NCBI GenBank assembly: GCA_003157225.1
Contig: PMIZ01000428.1
Location: 1-11,677 of the forward strand
DNA: 11,677 nucleotides
Direction of reading: 5' to 3'
Origin: Actinomycetota bacterium
GTDB lineage: Bacteria; Actinomycetota; Thermoleophilia; RBG-16-64-13
The first letter of the stretch is position 1. Every line of letters starts with the position of its first letter. Shown piece after piece: positions 1-7,226 of the stretch. Position numbers and translations under genes: made by a program. The notes beneath the pieces were generated by a model that made no database searches, was not told the DNA's origin, and was given only the letters and a program-made list of their open reading frames with translations.

Positions 1-60
1 GAGCGCAAGAAGGCCGGTCTCAAGAAGGCACGCAAGCGCCCGCAGTTCTCGAAGCGTTAG
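1..60 (+). CDS. rpsI: 30S ribosomal protein S9, C-terminal end (partial)
   Basis: The window opens inside a + strand gene. The first 19 codons before TAG read ERKKAGLKKARKRPQFSKR. This is the invariant basic C-terminal tail of ribosomal protein S9, ending in the conserved QFSKR, which reaches the P-site tRNA in the small subunit. The rest of the gene lies upstream of the window. In bacteria it normally follows rplM (L13), which I would expect just outside. A strong hairpin and T-rich tract follow (99-133), so the ribosomal operon probably ends here. The tail motif is diagnostic despite the short piece. Confidence 0.95.
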   Translation, partial: ERKKAGLKKARKRPQFSKR

Positions 61-98
61 CAGGCTCTTTCCAGGTCCCTAGTCCCAGGGATTACGGA

Positions 99-133
99 GG
101 CGAGGGAGAAATCTCCCTCGCCTTCTTCTGTTT
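99..133 (+). terminator. Rho-independent terminator after rpsI
   Basis: A perfect 10-bp stem GGCGAGGGAG / CTCCCTCGCC (99-108 and 113-122) with a four-base loop AAAT is followed directly by TTCTTCTGTTT. It lies 38 nt after the rpsI stop and just before the Shine-Dalgarno sequence (CCGGAGG, 134-140) of the next gene. It probably ends or attenuates the ribosomal-protein transcript. No separate promoter for the racemase is obvious in the 84-nt gap, so partial read-through is possible. Confidence 0.85.
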
Positions 134-144
134 CCGGAGGGCAG

Positions 145-1164
145 ATGCCCGAACTACGTGTGGACGTCGATGCGATCGGGAGAAACACCGAGGCAGTGGC
201 CGCCTTGCTCTCCGAGCACGGCCTTGGCCTGGTGGCGGTGACCAAAGGGTGCCTGGGGGAACCCAGGGTCGCGGCGGCCATGATCGCCGGCGGCGCGCTG
301 GCCATCGCCGACACTCGCGATATCAACCTGCGCCGGCTTCACACCGCGCTGCCCGGAGTGGAACTCCACCGCATCCACCTGCCTTCGCTCACCGTGCCCT
401 TTGAACCGGGCGACATCACCTACGTCTCGTCCTGGGAAGGGGCGGCGGCCGTGGCCGAGCTCGGCCCCTTGGGTGATCACGAAGCCACGCCCCGGCGCGT
501 CATGGTGCAGGTGGAAACCGGGGACGAACGCGAAGGGGCACCGCTTGAGAACGTGGAGCGACTCGTACTGGACATCGCCGCAGACCCGCGCCTGGACCTG
601 GCGGGCATCTCCACCAACTACGCCTGTTTCAAGGGGACGCCGAGCGGGATCCGCCGGTCGGTGGAGTCCCTGGCGGCCGCGGCGGGCGCGCTGAGGGCGG
701 CGGGGCAGACGGTGGAAAGGGTTTCGGGGGGCAACTCCAGCCTTCTCAGCCTGCTCGTCGCCGGGGAGCGATTGCCGGTGGAAGTGACGGAGCTACGTTG
801 CGGGGAAGCCTTGCTTCTTGGCCAGGACGCTCTCTTCTATCGTCCTCTGCCGGGGTGCCGAACCGACACCTGTCTGCTGCGAGCTGAAGTGGTCGAAGAG
901 TATACTAGGCCCGCCGCCCGCGGCCTCGTGAGACGCTTGGTGCTCGGCATCGGCAGGCAAGACGTGGGTTCGGGCGGAGTCCGGTTCTTGGAGCCGGGCG
1001 TCAGCGAAATCGGGCGGTCGGCGGACTATCTGGTGGTCGAGGCCGGAGGCGAATGCCCGCCGGTCGCCGTGGGCGCGTTGATCGACATGATCCCAAGCTA
1101 CGAAGCTCTCGTGGCCGCGTGGACGTCTCCTTACGTGGAGCTGACGCTGTTGCTGGGATCCTGA
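145..1164 (+). CDS. PLP-dependent amino-acid racemase, ornithine/alanine racemase-like (COG3457 type)
   Basis: A 339-residue protein with the alanine-racemase-like N-terminal TIM-barrel fold. The likely PLP-binding lysine is K34 in the motif AVTK. Other family marks are GISTNYACF (154-162), the phosphate-binding VSGGNSS (193-199), RCGEALLLG (218-226), LGIGRQDV (267-274) and a C-terminal PSYEAL..A.TSPYVE. This pattern fits the predicted amino-acid racemase family that includes clostridial ornithine racemase better than classical Alr. It probably interconverts L and D forms of an amino acid in the cytosol; the substrate cannot be read from sequence. The start is well supported by CCGGAGG four bases upstream. 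It stands between rpsI and glmS, where actinobacteria usually carry glmM, so a link to peptidoglycan precursor supply is an inference. Only 19 nt separate it from glmS, suggesting co-transcription. A specialised non-catalytic PLP protein is less likely because the lysine and glycine-rich motifs are intact. Confidence 0.85.
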   Translation: MPELRVDVDAIGRNTEAVAALLSEHGLGLVAVTKGCLGEPRVAAAMIAGGALAIADTRDINLRRLHTALPGVELHRIHLPSLTVPFEPGDITYVSSWEGAAAVAELGPLGDHEATPRRVMVQVETGDEREGAPLENVERLVLDIAADPRLDLAGISTNYACFKGTPSGIRRSVESLAAAAGALRAAGQTVERVSGGNSSLLSLLVAGERLPVEVTELRCGEALLLGQDALFYRPLPGCRTDTCLLRAEVVEEYTRPAARGLVRRLVLGIGRQDVGSGGVRFLEPGVSEIGRSADYLVVEAGGECPPVAVGALIDMIPSYEALVAAWTSPYVELTLLLGS

Positions 1165-1183
1165 CGACGGAGGTTTATGGCTG

Positions 1184-3016
1184 ATGTGTGGAATCGTCGG
1201 ATATGCTGGCGACCGGGCTTGCCGGGACATCCTCTTTCGGGGGCTCAGGAGGCTCGAGTACAGGGGTTACGACTCGGCCGGCATCTCTATTGTGAACGAC
1301 GGACGCCTCGCGCTACTTCACTCCGTAGGCAACCTGGACAATCTGGAGGCCATCCTCGGCGGACTCGAGGGTGACGGGACCCTGGGCATCGCCCACACCC
1401 GCTGGGCCACCCACGGGAAGCCCTCGACCGAGAACGCCCATCCCCACACCGACTGCCAGGAGCGCTTCGCCATAGTGCTGAACGGCATCGTGGAGAACTA
1501 CGTGACCCTGAGGAGCGCCCTCCAGGACGAGGGACACATCTTCACCTCGGAGACCGACGCTGAGGTAGTCGCCCATCTCATTGAACGGGCGTATCAGGGC
1601 TCGCTCAAGGATGCGGTGGTCGATGCTTACCGGCAGATGGAAGGGCACTTCACCATTTGCGTGGTCGCTGTGGACGAACCTGACGTGATCGTGGGGATAC
1701 GCAAGGAGACGCCGCTGGTGGTGGGGCTGGGCGAAGGGGAGAACTTCCTGGCCTCGGCCATCCCTGCGTTTCTCGCCCACACCCGCAACGTCATCTTCCC
1801 CGACGATGGTGAGGTGGTGGTGGTCAGGCGCGACGGGGTGCAGATCTTCGATCTCGACGGCGCCACCATTGAGCGGCCGGCGCAGCACGTCGATTGGGAC
1901 GACGAGGCGGCCGAGAAGGCCGGCTACGAGACGTTCATGCTCAAGGAGATCCATGAGCAAGGCGCCGCCCTCGCCGACACCCTTGCCGAGCGTATCGGGG
2001 CCGACGGTCTGGTGACCTTGGATGGCCTCGGCCTTGAGCCCAAAGACATCGAGGCGATAGAGAGGGTAGTGATCGTCGCCTGCGGAACCTCCTATCATGC
2101 CGGACTCGTGGGCAAGCATGCCCTGGAACGCTGGGCTCGCCTGCCCGTGGAGGCCGAGGTGGCCTCCGAGTTCCGCTACCGCAACCCGGTGATCGGCCCG
2201 GATTGTTTATGCATCGCCATCAGCCAGTCGGGAGAGACCGCCGACACGCTGGCCGCCATGCGTCTGGCCCGGCAGGCCGGGGCTCGGGTGCTCGCGGTGA
2301 GCAATATCGTCGGTTCTCAAGCCACTCGCGAGGCCAACGGCGTGCTCTTCACCCGTGCCGGACTCGAAATAGGGGTGGCGGCCACCAAGACCTTCATCAG
2401 CCAGGTGCTCGCCATGTTGCTCCTCGGGTTGTACCTCGGTGAGAAACGTGGCCACCTAAGCGGAGACCAAGTGCGCGCCTACACGGAGGAACTGCGGCAC
2501 ATCCCTGGCATGCTGGACGATTATCTGGCAGCGGGCGCGGCCGCCAAGGTGGAGAGCGTGGCGGCACGCTATGCTTCCAGCCGCTACTTCATGTGCCTGG
2601 GGCGGAACGTAAGCTTCCCAATCGCTCTCGAAGGCGCGCTGAAGCTGAAGGAGATCTCCTATGTCCCCACCGAGGCCTACGCGGCCGGAGAGATGAAGCA
2701 CGGCCCTATCGCTCTGCTGGAGGAAGGCTCTCCGGTCCTGGTAGTGGCCACGGATGGGGCGGTGTACGACAAACTCATGTCCAATGTACAGGAAGTCAAG
2801 GCGCGGGGTGCCCGAGTGATCGCAGTGGCCTCCGAGGGGAACGAGACCATCGCCCAGACGGCCGACGACGTCCTGTACGTGCCTCGCACCAGCGAGATGC
2901 TGTCTCCCCTGATGGCGATCGTGCCGCTCCAACTGTTCGCCTACTATGTAGCCAAGTCCCGTGGGGAGAAGGTCGACCAGCCCCGTAATCTGGCCAAGAC
3001 CGTGACGGTGGAGTAG
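1184..3016 (+). CDS. glmS: Glutamine--fructose-6-phosphate aminotransferase (isomerizing)
   Basis: Makes glucosamine-6-phosphate from fructose-6-phosphate and glutamine, the entry step to UDP-GlcNAc and peptidoglycan. The 610-residue length is typical. The N-terminal glutaminase domain starts MCGIVGYAG, so Cys2 becomes the N-terminal nucleophile after Met removal. It also has HTRWATHG (71-78), NGIVENY (100-106) and ETDAEV (123-128). Two SIS sugar-isomerase domains follow, with ACGTSYHAG (299-307), SQSGETADT (347-355), KLKEISY (487-493), MKHGP (504-508) and the C-terminal DQPRNLAKTVTVE. E490, H506 and K605 match E. coli E488, H504 and K603. The start is fixed by the Cys2 requirement and GGAGG at 1169-1173, ten bases upstream. 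A closer ATG at 1177 is in another frame. The 19-nt leader leaves no room for a glmS ribozyme. acpS follows after 2 nt. Confidence 0.98.
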   Translation: MCGIVGYAGDRACRDILFRGLRRLEYRGYDSAGISIVNDGRLALLHSVGNLDNLEAILGGLEGDGTLGIAHTRWATHGKPSTENAHPHTDCQERFAIVLNGIVENYVTLRSALQDEGHIFTSETDAEVVAHLIERAYQGSLKDAVVDAYRQMEGHFTICVVAVDEPDVIVGIRKETPLVVGLGEGENFLASAIPAFLAHTRNVIFPDDGEVVVVRRDGVQIFDLDGATIERPAQHVDWDDEAAEKAGYETFMLKEIHEQGAALADTLAERIGADGLVTLDGLGLEPKDIEAIERVVIVACGTSYHAGLVGKHALERWARLPVEAEVASEFRYRNPVIGPDCLCIAISQSGETADTLAAMRLARQAGARVLAVSNIVGSQATREANGVLFTRAGLEIGVAATKTFISQVLAMLLLGLYLGEKRGHLSGDQVRAYTEELRHIPGMLDDYLAAGAAAKVESVAARYASSRYFMCLGRNVSFPIALEGALKLKEISYVPTEAYAAGEMKHGPIALLEEGSPVLVVATDGAVYDKLMSNVQEVKARGARVIAVASEGNETIAQTADDVLYVPRTSEMLSPLMAIVPLQLFAYYVAKSRGEKVDQPRNLAKTVTVE

Positions 3017-3018
3017 GC

Positions 3019-3435
3019 ATGGGAGCTCTCGAGGGCGGCCCGCGCGTAGGGTTCGACCTGGTCGAGCTGGACAGATTCGAGCGTGCCCTCGTTCGTCACC
3101 CGGGCCTCATAGCTCGGCTCTTCACTCCGGCCGAGGTCGCGTGCTGTGGCGCGCGGGGGAAGCCTGTCCTTCACTATGCGGCTCGTTTTGCCGCCAAGGA
3201 AGCTGTTGGTAAACTCCTGGGAAGCGGCGTCGTATCCTGGCGGGAGATCGAAGTGGCGAGAGGAGCCCCACCGCTGGTTAGCCTCACCGGGAGAACCGCC
3301 CGTCTAGCCGACGAGCAGGGCATCGCTGAGATACGGGTCTCACTGTCTCACGTGGGTTCGCTCGCGGGAGCTTGTGCCGTTGCTATGGCTTGTTCTTCGG
3401 AAGGAGCGGACGATGGACGACTGCTCGAGTCTTGA
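3019..3435 (+). CDS. acpS: Holo-[acyl-carrier-protein] synthase
   Basis: Transfers 4'-phosphopantetheine from CoA to the serine of acyl carrier protein, activating fatty-acid synthesis. The protein has 138 residues, near the usual 120-130. It carries the AcpS signature VGFDLVELDRFERAL (10-24), with metal-binding D13, and RFAAKEAVGKLLG (56-68), with catalytic E61. The C-terminal SLSH.GSLAGACAVA strand is also present. The start codon lies two bases after the glmS stop and no strong separate ribosome site is seen, so translation is probably coupled to glmS. The 3' end overlaps the next gene by 23 nt. The final ~12 residues are outside the conserved fold and exist mainly because of that overlap. 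The glmS-acpS-nnr order is familiar in actinobacteria and supports the call. Confidence 0.95.
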   Translation: MGALEGGPRVGFDLVELDRFERALVRHPGLIARLFTPAEVACCGARGKPVLHYAARFAAKEAVGKLLGSGVVSWREIEVARGAPPLVSLTGRTARLADEQGIAEIRVSLSHVGSLAGACAVAMACSSEGADDGRLLES

Positions 3436-4978
3436 CGAGCGCCCGGCGGCCTTCACGCCGGCGCAGATGCGTGAACTCGATCGGGCGACCATCGAGGACA
3501 TCGGTATCCCCGGTCCGGTGCTCATGGAACGGGCCGCCCTCGGTGTGAGCCTGTTGATCCAGACCCGGTACGCCGGGAGGCATACTCTCTTCGTCTGCGG
3601 TCCGGGCAACAACGGTGGCGATGGCTTGGCCGCGGCGCGCCAGCTTCACGTTGCCGGCCACCCGGTGGCGTGCGTGGTCGCCGCGGGATCTGCCGCGGAT
3701 CTCAGTGCCGACGCGGCCATGAACTTCCGTGCCGCGGAGAGAGCCGGCGTCAACCTGCGGCTAGGCGAGGTGCCTGACTACCTCTGGGACGAGACCGAGG
3801 TGGTGGTCGATTGCCTGCTTGGCACCGGTGCTTCGGGCGAGCTGCGCGACCGGCCGGCGGAGTGGGCCGCGAAGATCAACGCGGCAGGGGCTCGTGGAGT
3901 CCCGATAGTGGCCGTCGATGTACCTACGGGGGTCGATGCAGCGACCGGTAACATCGCGGTCGGCACTGTGGCGGCCGACGTCACCATCACCTTTCACGCA
4001 GCCAAGAGTGGCCTCGTCTGCCCCCCGGGATCGGAGGCCGCCGGGGAGGTGCTGGTATGGAACATCGGCATCCCCGAGTCGCTCGAGCCGGAGCCCGACC
4101 TCTGGGTGGTGACCGGTGAGGACGTGAACGTGCCGGGCCGCCGGGTGGACGACCACAAGTACCGGGCCGGATACGTGGCCGTTCTGGCCGGCTCGGCTGC
4201 CTATCCCGGCGCTGCCTGGCTGGCATCGCAAGCAGCCTATCGAACCGGAGCTGGCTACGTGCGTCTGCTCATGACCTCCGGTGCCGCGGCGGGGGTGAGG
4301 AATCGCCTAGTTGAGACCGTTCTCGAGGACCTCGGCCCGGGCGATTTTCTGTCCGACGCCGCATCGGTGCTCTCGGTGCTCGCCGATGAGCGCCTGGGCG
4401 CGTTGGTCGCCGGCCCTGGACTGGGGCGCCACCCCTCTACCTTCTCGGCTCTCAAGCGGGTGATACTGGAGAGCTCGGTGCCCACCGTCATCGACGCCGA
4501 TGGCATTGTGGCGTTCTCGGGCGAGGCGGAGAGCCTGCGAGGCCGACCCGGTCTGGTGCTGACGCCGCACGTGGGTGAGCTCGCGGCGCTGCTGGGAGTG
4601 CCCGCGGCGGAATTGGCCAAGACGGCATTGACTGCCGCGCGCGGCGCCGCTCGGGCCACGGGGCAGGTAGTGCTGCTCAAAGGTTCCTCGACGGTCGTAG
4701 CCGCTCCGTCGGGCGAGACACGCGCCGTGCTGCAGGGACCACCACAGCTGGCCTCGGCCGGCACCGGCGACGTGCTCTCCGGGGTGATCGGAACGCTGCT
4801 GGCGAAGGGACTCGAGCCGTTCGAAGCCGCGTATGCCGGCGCCTGGATACACGCCGAGGCGGGTAGGCTGGGGGCGCTTACCGATCCTCAGGGTGTCCTG
4901 GCAGGGGACTTGGTGGACCTTCTTCCGGACGTTATTGCCGACCACATCTACGAGAGGGGACCCTCATGGAGGAGCTGA
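3413..4978 (+). CDS. nnr: Bifunctional NAD(P)H-hydrate epimerase / ADP-dependent NAD(P)H-hydrate dehydratase
   Basis: Repairs damaged, hydrated NAD(P)H. The N-terminal YjeF_N (NnrE) domain interconverts the R and S hydrates and the C-terminal ribokinase-like (NnrD) domain dehydrates the S form at the expense of ADP. The product has 521 residues. NnrE domain, about 14-235: VCGPGNNGGDGL (61-72), DCLLGTGASG (133-142), AVDVPTGVDAATG (167-179) and TFHAAKSG (193-200). NnrD domain, about 248-512: KYRAGYVAVLAGS, VAGPGLGRHPS (332-342), DADGI (361-365), LTPHVGEL (383-390), LKGSSTVV and the ADP/substrate loop SAGTGDVLSG (448-457). I chose ATG 3413 over an upstream GTG at 3374 because AAGGAG (3401-3406) sits six bases before it and it skips a non-conserved extension. 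It overlaps acpS by 23 nt and the next gene by 13 nt, suggesting tight translational coupling. Confidence 0.95.
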   Translation: MDDCSSLDERPAAFTPAQMRELDRATIEDIGIPGPVLMERAALGVSLLIQTRYAGRHTLFVCGPGNNGGDGLAAARQLHVAGHPVACVVAAGSAADLSADAAMNFRAAERAGVNLRLGEVPDYLWDETEVVVDCLLGTGASGELRDRPAEWAAKINAAGARGVPIVAVDVPTGVDAATGNIAVGTVAADVTITFHAAKSGLVCPPGSEAAGEVLVWNIGIPESLEPEPDLWVVTGEDVNVPGRRVDDHKYRAGYVAVLAGSAAYPGAAWLASQAAYRTGAGYVRLLMTSGAAAGVRNRLVETVLEDLGPGDFLSDAASVLSVLADERLGALVAGPGLGRHPSTFSALKRVILESSVPTVIDADGIVAFSGEAESLRGRPGLVLTPHVGELAALLGVPAAELAKTALTAARGAARATGQVVLLKGSSTVVAAPSGETRAVLQGPPQLASAGTGDVLSGVIGTLLAKGLEPFEAAYAGAWIHAEAGRLGALTDPQGVLAGDLVDLLPDVIADHIYERGPSWRS

Positions 4979-5430
4979 CAGTCAGGGACATAATGAAGAC
5001 CGACGTGATCACGGTCGGTCCGGAGACGTCAGTGCGCGAACTGGCCGACATTCTCGCCGAGCACAAGATCAGCGGCGTACCGGTGGTGGACGGCGAGGGG
5101 ATGGTGGTCGGCATCGTGACCGATTCCGACGTGATCCTCCAGGACGCCGACCTCCATTTCCCCTACTACGTCCAGTTCTTGGACAGCGTCATCTATCTGG
5201 AGAGCTTCCACAACTTCCGCGAACGCTTCCGCAAAGCCTACGGGTCCAAGGTGAGCGAGATCATGAGCAGTGAAGTGATCACGATCTCTCCCGACGCTTC
5301 GGTACACGAGGCGGCCACGCTCATGGCCGATCGCAAGGTCAACCGGCTTCCGGTGACGCACGCGCACAAGCTGGTAGGCATTGTCACCAGGGGTGATATC
5401 GTGCAGGCCATCGCCGAGAAGAAGGCATAA
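4966..5430 (+). CDS. Tandem CBS-domain protein
   Basis: A 154-residue stand-alone Bateman module. CBS1 spans about residues 6-58 (DIMKTDVITV, SGVPVVD, GIVTDSD) and CBS2 about 96-152 (EIMSSEVITI, NRLPV, GIVTRGD). The GIVT.(S/G)D segments are the usual adenine-nucleotide ribose/phosphate contact sites. Between the halves is a 35-residue aromatic, helical insert (about 60-94, HFPYYVQFLDSVIYLESF) that is longer than a standard linker and could be a dimer or partner interface. No catalytic domain is attached, so it is probably a cytosolic sensor of AMP/ATP or a related ligand acting on a partner. Its start overlaps the nnr 3' end by 13 nt and is preceded by GAGAGGGGA, so it belongs to the same operon. 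The specific ligand and target are unknown. Confidence 0.9.
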   Translation: MEELTVRDIMKTDVITVGPETSVRELADILAEHKISGVPVVDGEGMVVGIVTDSDVILQDADLHFPYYVQFLDSVIYLESFHNFRERFRKAYGSKVSEIMSSEVITISPDASVHEAATLMADRKVNRLPVTHAHKLVGIVTRGDIVQAIAEKKA

Positions 5431-5460
5431 GAGCTCCAAGAGGGGTGGCACGACAGGATC

Positions 5461-5820
5461 ATGTCCAAGAAAGCAACACGGAGAGCCGCGAGACAGGCCT
5501 TCCCCAAGGCGAAGACGCCCCCGCCGGCCAGGTCGGCATACCGGGCGCGGCCGAAGTCCTCGGCCGGAAGCCGGGGCAGGGCGCCCGTAAGGCTGATCCC
5601 GAAACCCGCGAGCGTCAAGAAGTCGGCGATCATGGGATTGGTCATGGGTGTGGCCTACTTCCTGTTGATCCAGTTCGCCTGGAAGAGCAACACCACCACC
5701 ACCGGGGGGAACCTGATCATCGCGGCGGCTGGTTGTCTGATATCCGGCGGGGTCTTCTACCTCACCGACCGCCTCAAGTACCAGCGGTACCTGCGCAAGA
5801 AGAATGGGTCGTCCAGGTGA
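5461..5820 (+). CDS. Small, highly basic two-helix membrane protein, unknown function
   Basis: I do not recognise a named family. The 119-residue product has a ~54-residue N-terminal tail with 17 Lys/Arg and no acidic residue. Two predicted membrane helices follow, about 55-73 (AIMGLVMGVAYFLLIQFAW) and 83-101 (GNLIIAAAGCLISGGVFY), with a short TNTTTTGG-like polar turn between, then a basic C-tail (DRLKYQRYLRKK). By the positive-inside rule both ends should be cytosolic. D103 is the only acidic residue in the protein. The start is plausible but has a weak ribosome site (GAGGGGTGG, 12 nt upstream). The gene sits 30 nt after the CBS gene and 30 nt before the nucleotidyltransferase. The basic tail suggests binding to nucleic acid, ribosome or acidic lipid, but this is only inference. 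Coding reality is supported by the clear hydrophobic segments and codon bias. Confidence 0.75.
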   Translation: MSKKATRRAARQAFPKAKTPPPARSAYRARPKSSAGSRGRAPVRLIPKPASVKKSAIMGLVMGVAYFLLIQFAWKSNTTTTGGNLIIAAAGCLISGGVFYLTDRLKYQRYLRKKNGSSR

Positions 5821-5850
5821 TGCTGGTCGTGGGCGCGCGATAGAGCCGGC

Positions 5851-7119
5851 ATGATGTCCCTGCAGGTCGTCGCCGATATCCTGCGGCGCCGGCAGACTCA
5901 GGGGTGGCTGGTAGGCGGCAGCGTGCGCGACCGCGAGCTGGGACGCCTCTCTCCCGATCTCGACATCGTGGTGACCGACGACGCGGGGGCGGTAGCCCGC
6001 GAGATCGCGCGACGGCTGGACGTTCCTTGGTTCGTCCTCTCCGAAAGGCATCCGGCGTACAGGGTCATGACCCGCGAGGGTCGCATCGACGTGGCGCCGG
6101 TGAAGGGCGATGGCATCCTTGACGATCTCGGTGAGCGAGACTTCACCGTGAACGCCATGGCTGTGCCGATAGGCGAGACAGAGGTGCTGGATCCCTTTGG
6201 AGGCGTCGCCCATCTCCGGGAACGGCGCCTGGTAACGGTGTCTGAGCGGGTGTTTCGCGACGACCCGCTGCGGATGATGCGCGCGGCTCGCTTTCGTCAA
6301 GTGCTCGGCCTCGAGATCGAGCCGGCGCTTGCCGCCGCGGTGCGGGGGCAAGCGCCCCTCCTTGCCGGCACCGCCGCCGAGCGCATCGTGGCCGAGATGG
6401 CGCTCACGCTGGCCGCCGGCCGGTCCGCCGAGGCGGTGCGCCAGTGGCGCGATCTGGGGCTGCTTGCGCAGTTCTTGCCTGAGACGTCGTGGGATGATCG
6501 GCTCGAGACGACGCTGGTGGTGCTGGAGACGCTCGACGAGATCCTAGACCGGCCCGCCACGTGGTTCCCAAAGGCGGCGCGAGCACTTAGCGGCCGTCTT
6601 GAGCAGCCTCTCGATGGCGCGTTCGCTCGCCCCGTTGCTGTGCGATTGGCCGGACTGATGCACCGAATGCGGCCCGAAGAGGCGGTCCGGGCGGGTCGTA
6701 GGCTGAAGCTGTCGGCGGACATGGTGTCGCTGGCGTCCACCCTGGCGCGCCGAGGGCAGGTGGGCAGTGGCCTCCCGCCGGCGCCGCGGGGGCGCGAGGC
6801 GGTGCTCTTCCTGTGGGAGGTGGCTCCCTGGGAGCCCGAGGTCATCCTTCTCGAAGCTGCAAGAACCACCGACGTTCTCGACACCCTGAATGGCCTGCTC
6901 GATCTGTGGCACGCGTGGGCTTCGGGTGAGGCGCCGCAGGCGCCCGTGGACGGAGTGTCACTGATGTGCGAGCTGGGTCTGGGGAGCGGTCCGCTTCTGG
7001 GCACGGTGCTGCGCGAAGCCCGGCTGGCTTGGGAGGCCGGTGAAGCTACCGACTTGGATCAGGTGCTCGCCGTGGCGCGCGCGGCTCTCGCTCGCGGCAC
7101 CTCGTCGGGCGAGACGTGA
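5851..7119 (+). CDS. Class II CCA-adding / poly(A)-polymerase-type nucleotidyltransferase
   Basis: A 422-residue member of the class II tRNA nucleotidyltransferase superfamily. The N-terminal palm carries GGSVRD (22-27), the metal-binding pair in PDLDIVV (D36, D38), RIDVAP (78-83), ERDFTVNAMA (95-104), LDPFGG (113-118) and the RNA-binding motif RDDPLRMMRAARF (136-148). The helical neck and body follow, then a long C-terminal region (about 215-422) of helices with no visible HD metal-binding motif. It probably adds or repairs the 3' CCA of tRNA. Poly(A) polymerase and A- or CC-adding enzymes share these motifs and cannot be separated by eye. The start could be ATG 5851 or 5854; neither has a strong Shine-Dalgarno. 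The reading frame is the same as that of the preceding gene, whose TGA (5818-5820) is 30 nt upstream. The gene ends just before a large hairpin that separates it from convergent genes. Confidence 0.92.
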   Translation: MMSLQVVADILRRRQTQGWLVGGSVRDRELGRLSPDLDIVVTDDAGAVAREIARRLDVPWFVLSERHPAYRVMTREGRIDVAPVKGDGILDDLGERDFTVNAMAVPIGETEVLDPFGGVAHLRERRLVTVSERVFRDDPLRMMRAARFRQVLGLEIEPALAAAVRGQAPLLAGTAAERIVAEMALTLAAGRSAEAVRQWRDLGLLAQFLPETSWDDRLETTLVVLETLDEILDRPATWFPKAARALSGRLEQPLDGAFARPVAVRLAGLMHRMRPEEAVRAGRRLKLSADMVSLASTLARRGQVGSGLPPAPRGREAVLFLWEVAPWEPEVILLEAARTTDVLDTLNGLLDLWHAWASGEAPQAPVDGVSLMCELGLGSGPLLGTVLREARLAWEAGEATDLDQVLAVARAALARGTSSGET

Positions 7120-7142
7120 TTCCGCAGCGACCTCCAGTAGCA

Positions 7143-7180
7143 GTCCGCGCCGGCTCCTCCCGCAAGGAGCCGGCGCGGAC
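7143..7180. terminator. Perfect 16-bp inverted repeat between convergent genes, probable bidirectional terminator
   Basis: GTCCGCGCCGGCTCCT (7143-7158) is exactly complementary to AGGAGCCGGCGCGGAC (7165-7180), with the six-base loop CCCGCA. It lies 23 nt after the nucleotidyltransferase stop and 46 nt after the stop of the - strand SLH gene. Neither side has a T tract, so it resembles the U-less hairpins seen between convergent genes in GC-rich actinobacteria rather than a canonical intrinsic terminator. It could instead stabilise 3' ends or serve as a protein-binding dyad. The remainder of the gap holds only a weak 5-bp hairpin (GCGCC 7191-7195 / GGCGC 7202-7206). Confidence 0.7.
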
Positions 7181-7226
7181 GGGTAATCCAGCGCCTGGAC
7201 TGGCGCCCGATTCCTTTCTTCGTGCG

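Noticed and set aside
1165..1183. Possible glmS ribozyme/riboswitch upstream of glmS
   Set aside because: Only 19 nt separate the racemase stop from the glmS start, far too few for the ribozyme.
1177..1374. ATG at 1177 close to the GGAGG before glmS
   Set aside because: It is in another frame and gives a 65-codon product without family features; the start at 1184 yields the required Cys2 of GlmS.
5029..6351. Long 440-codon open frame on the - strand
   Set aside because: It lies opposite three clear + strand genes (CBS, basic membrane protein, nucleotidyltransferase), has no recognisable motif, and is the usual antisense open frame of GC-rich coding DNA.
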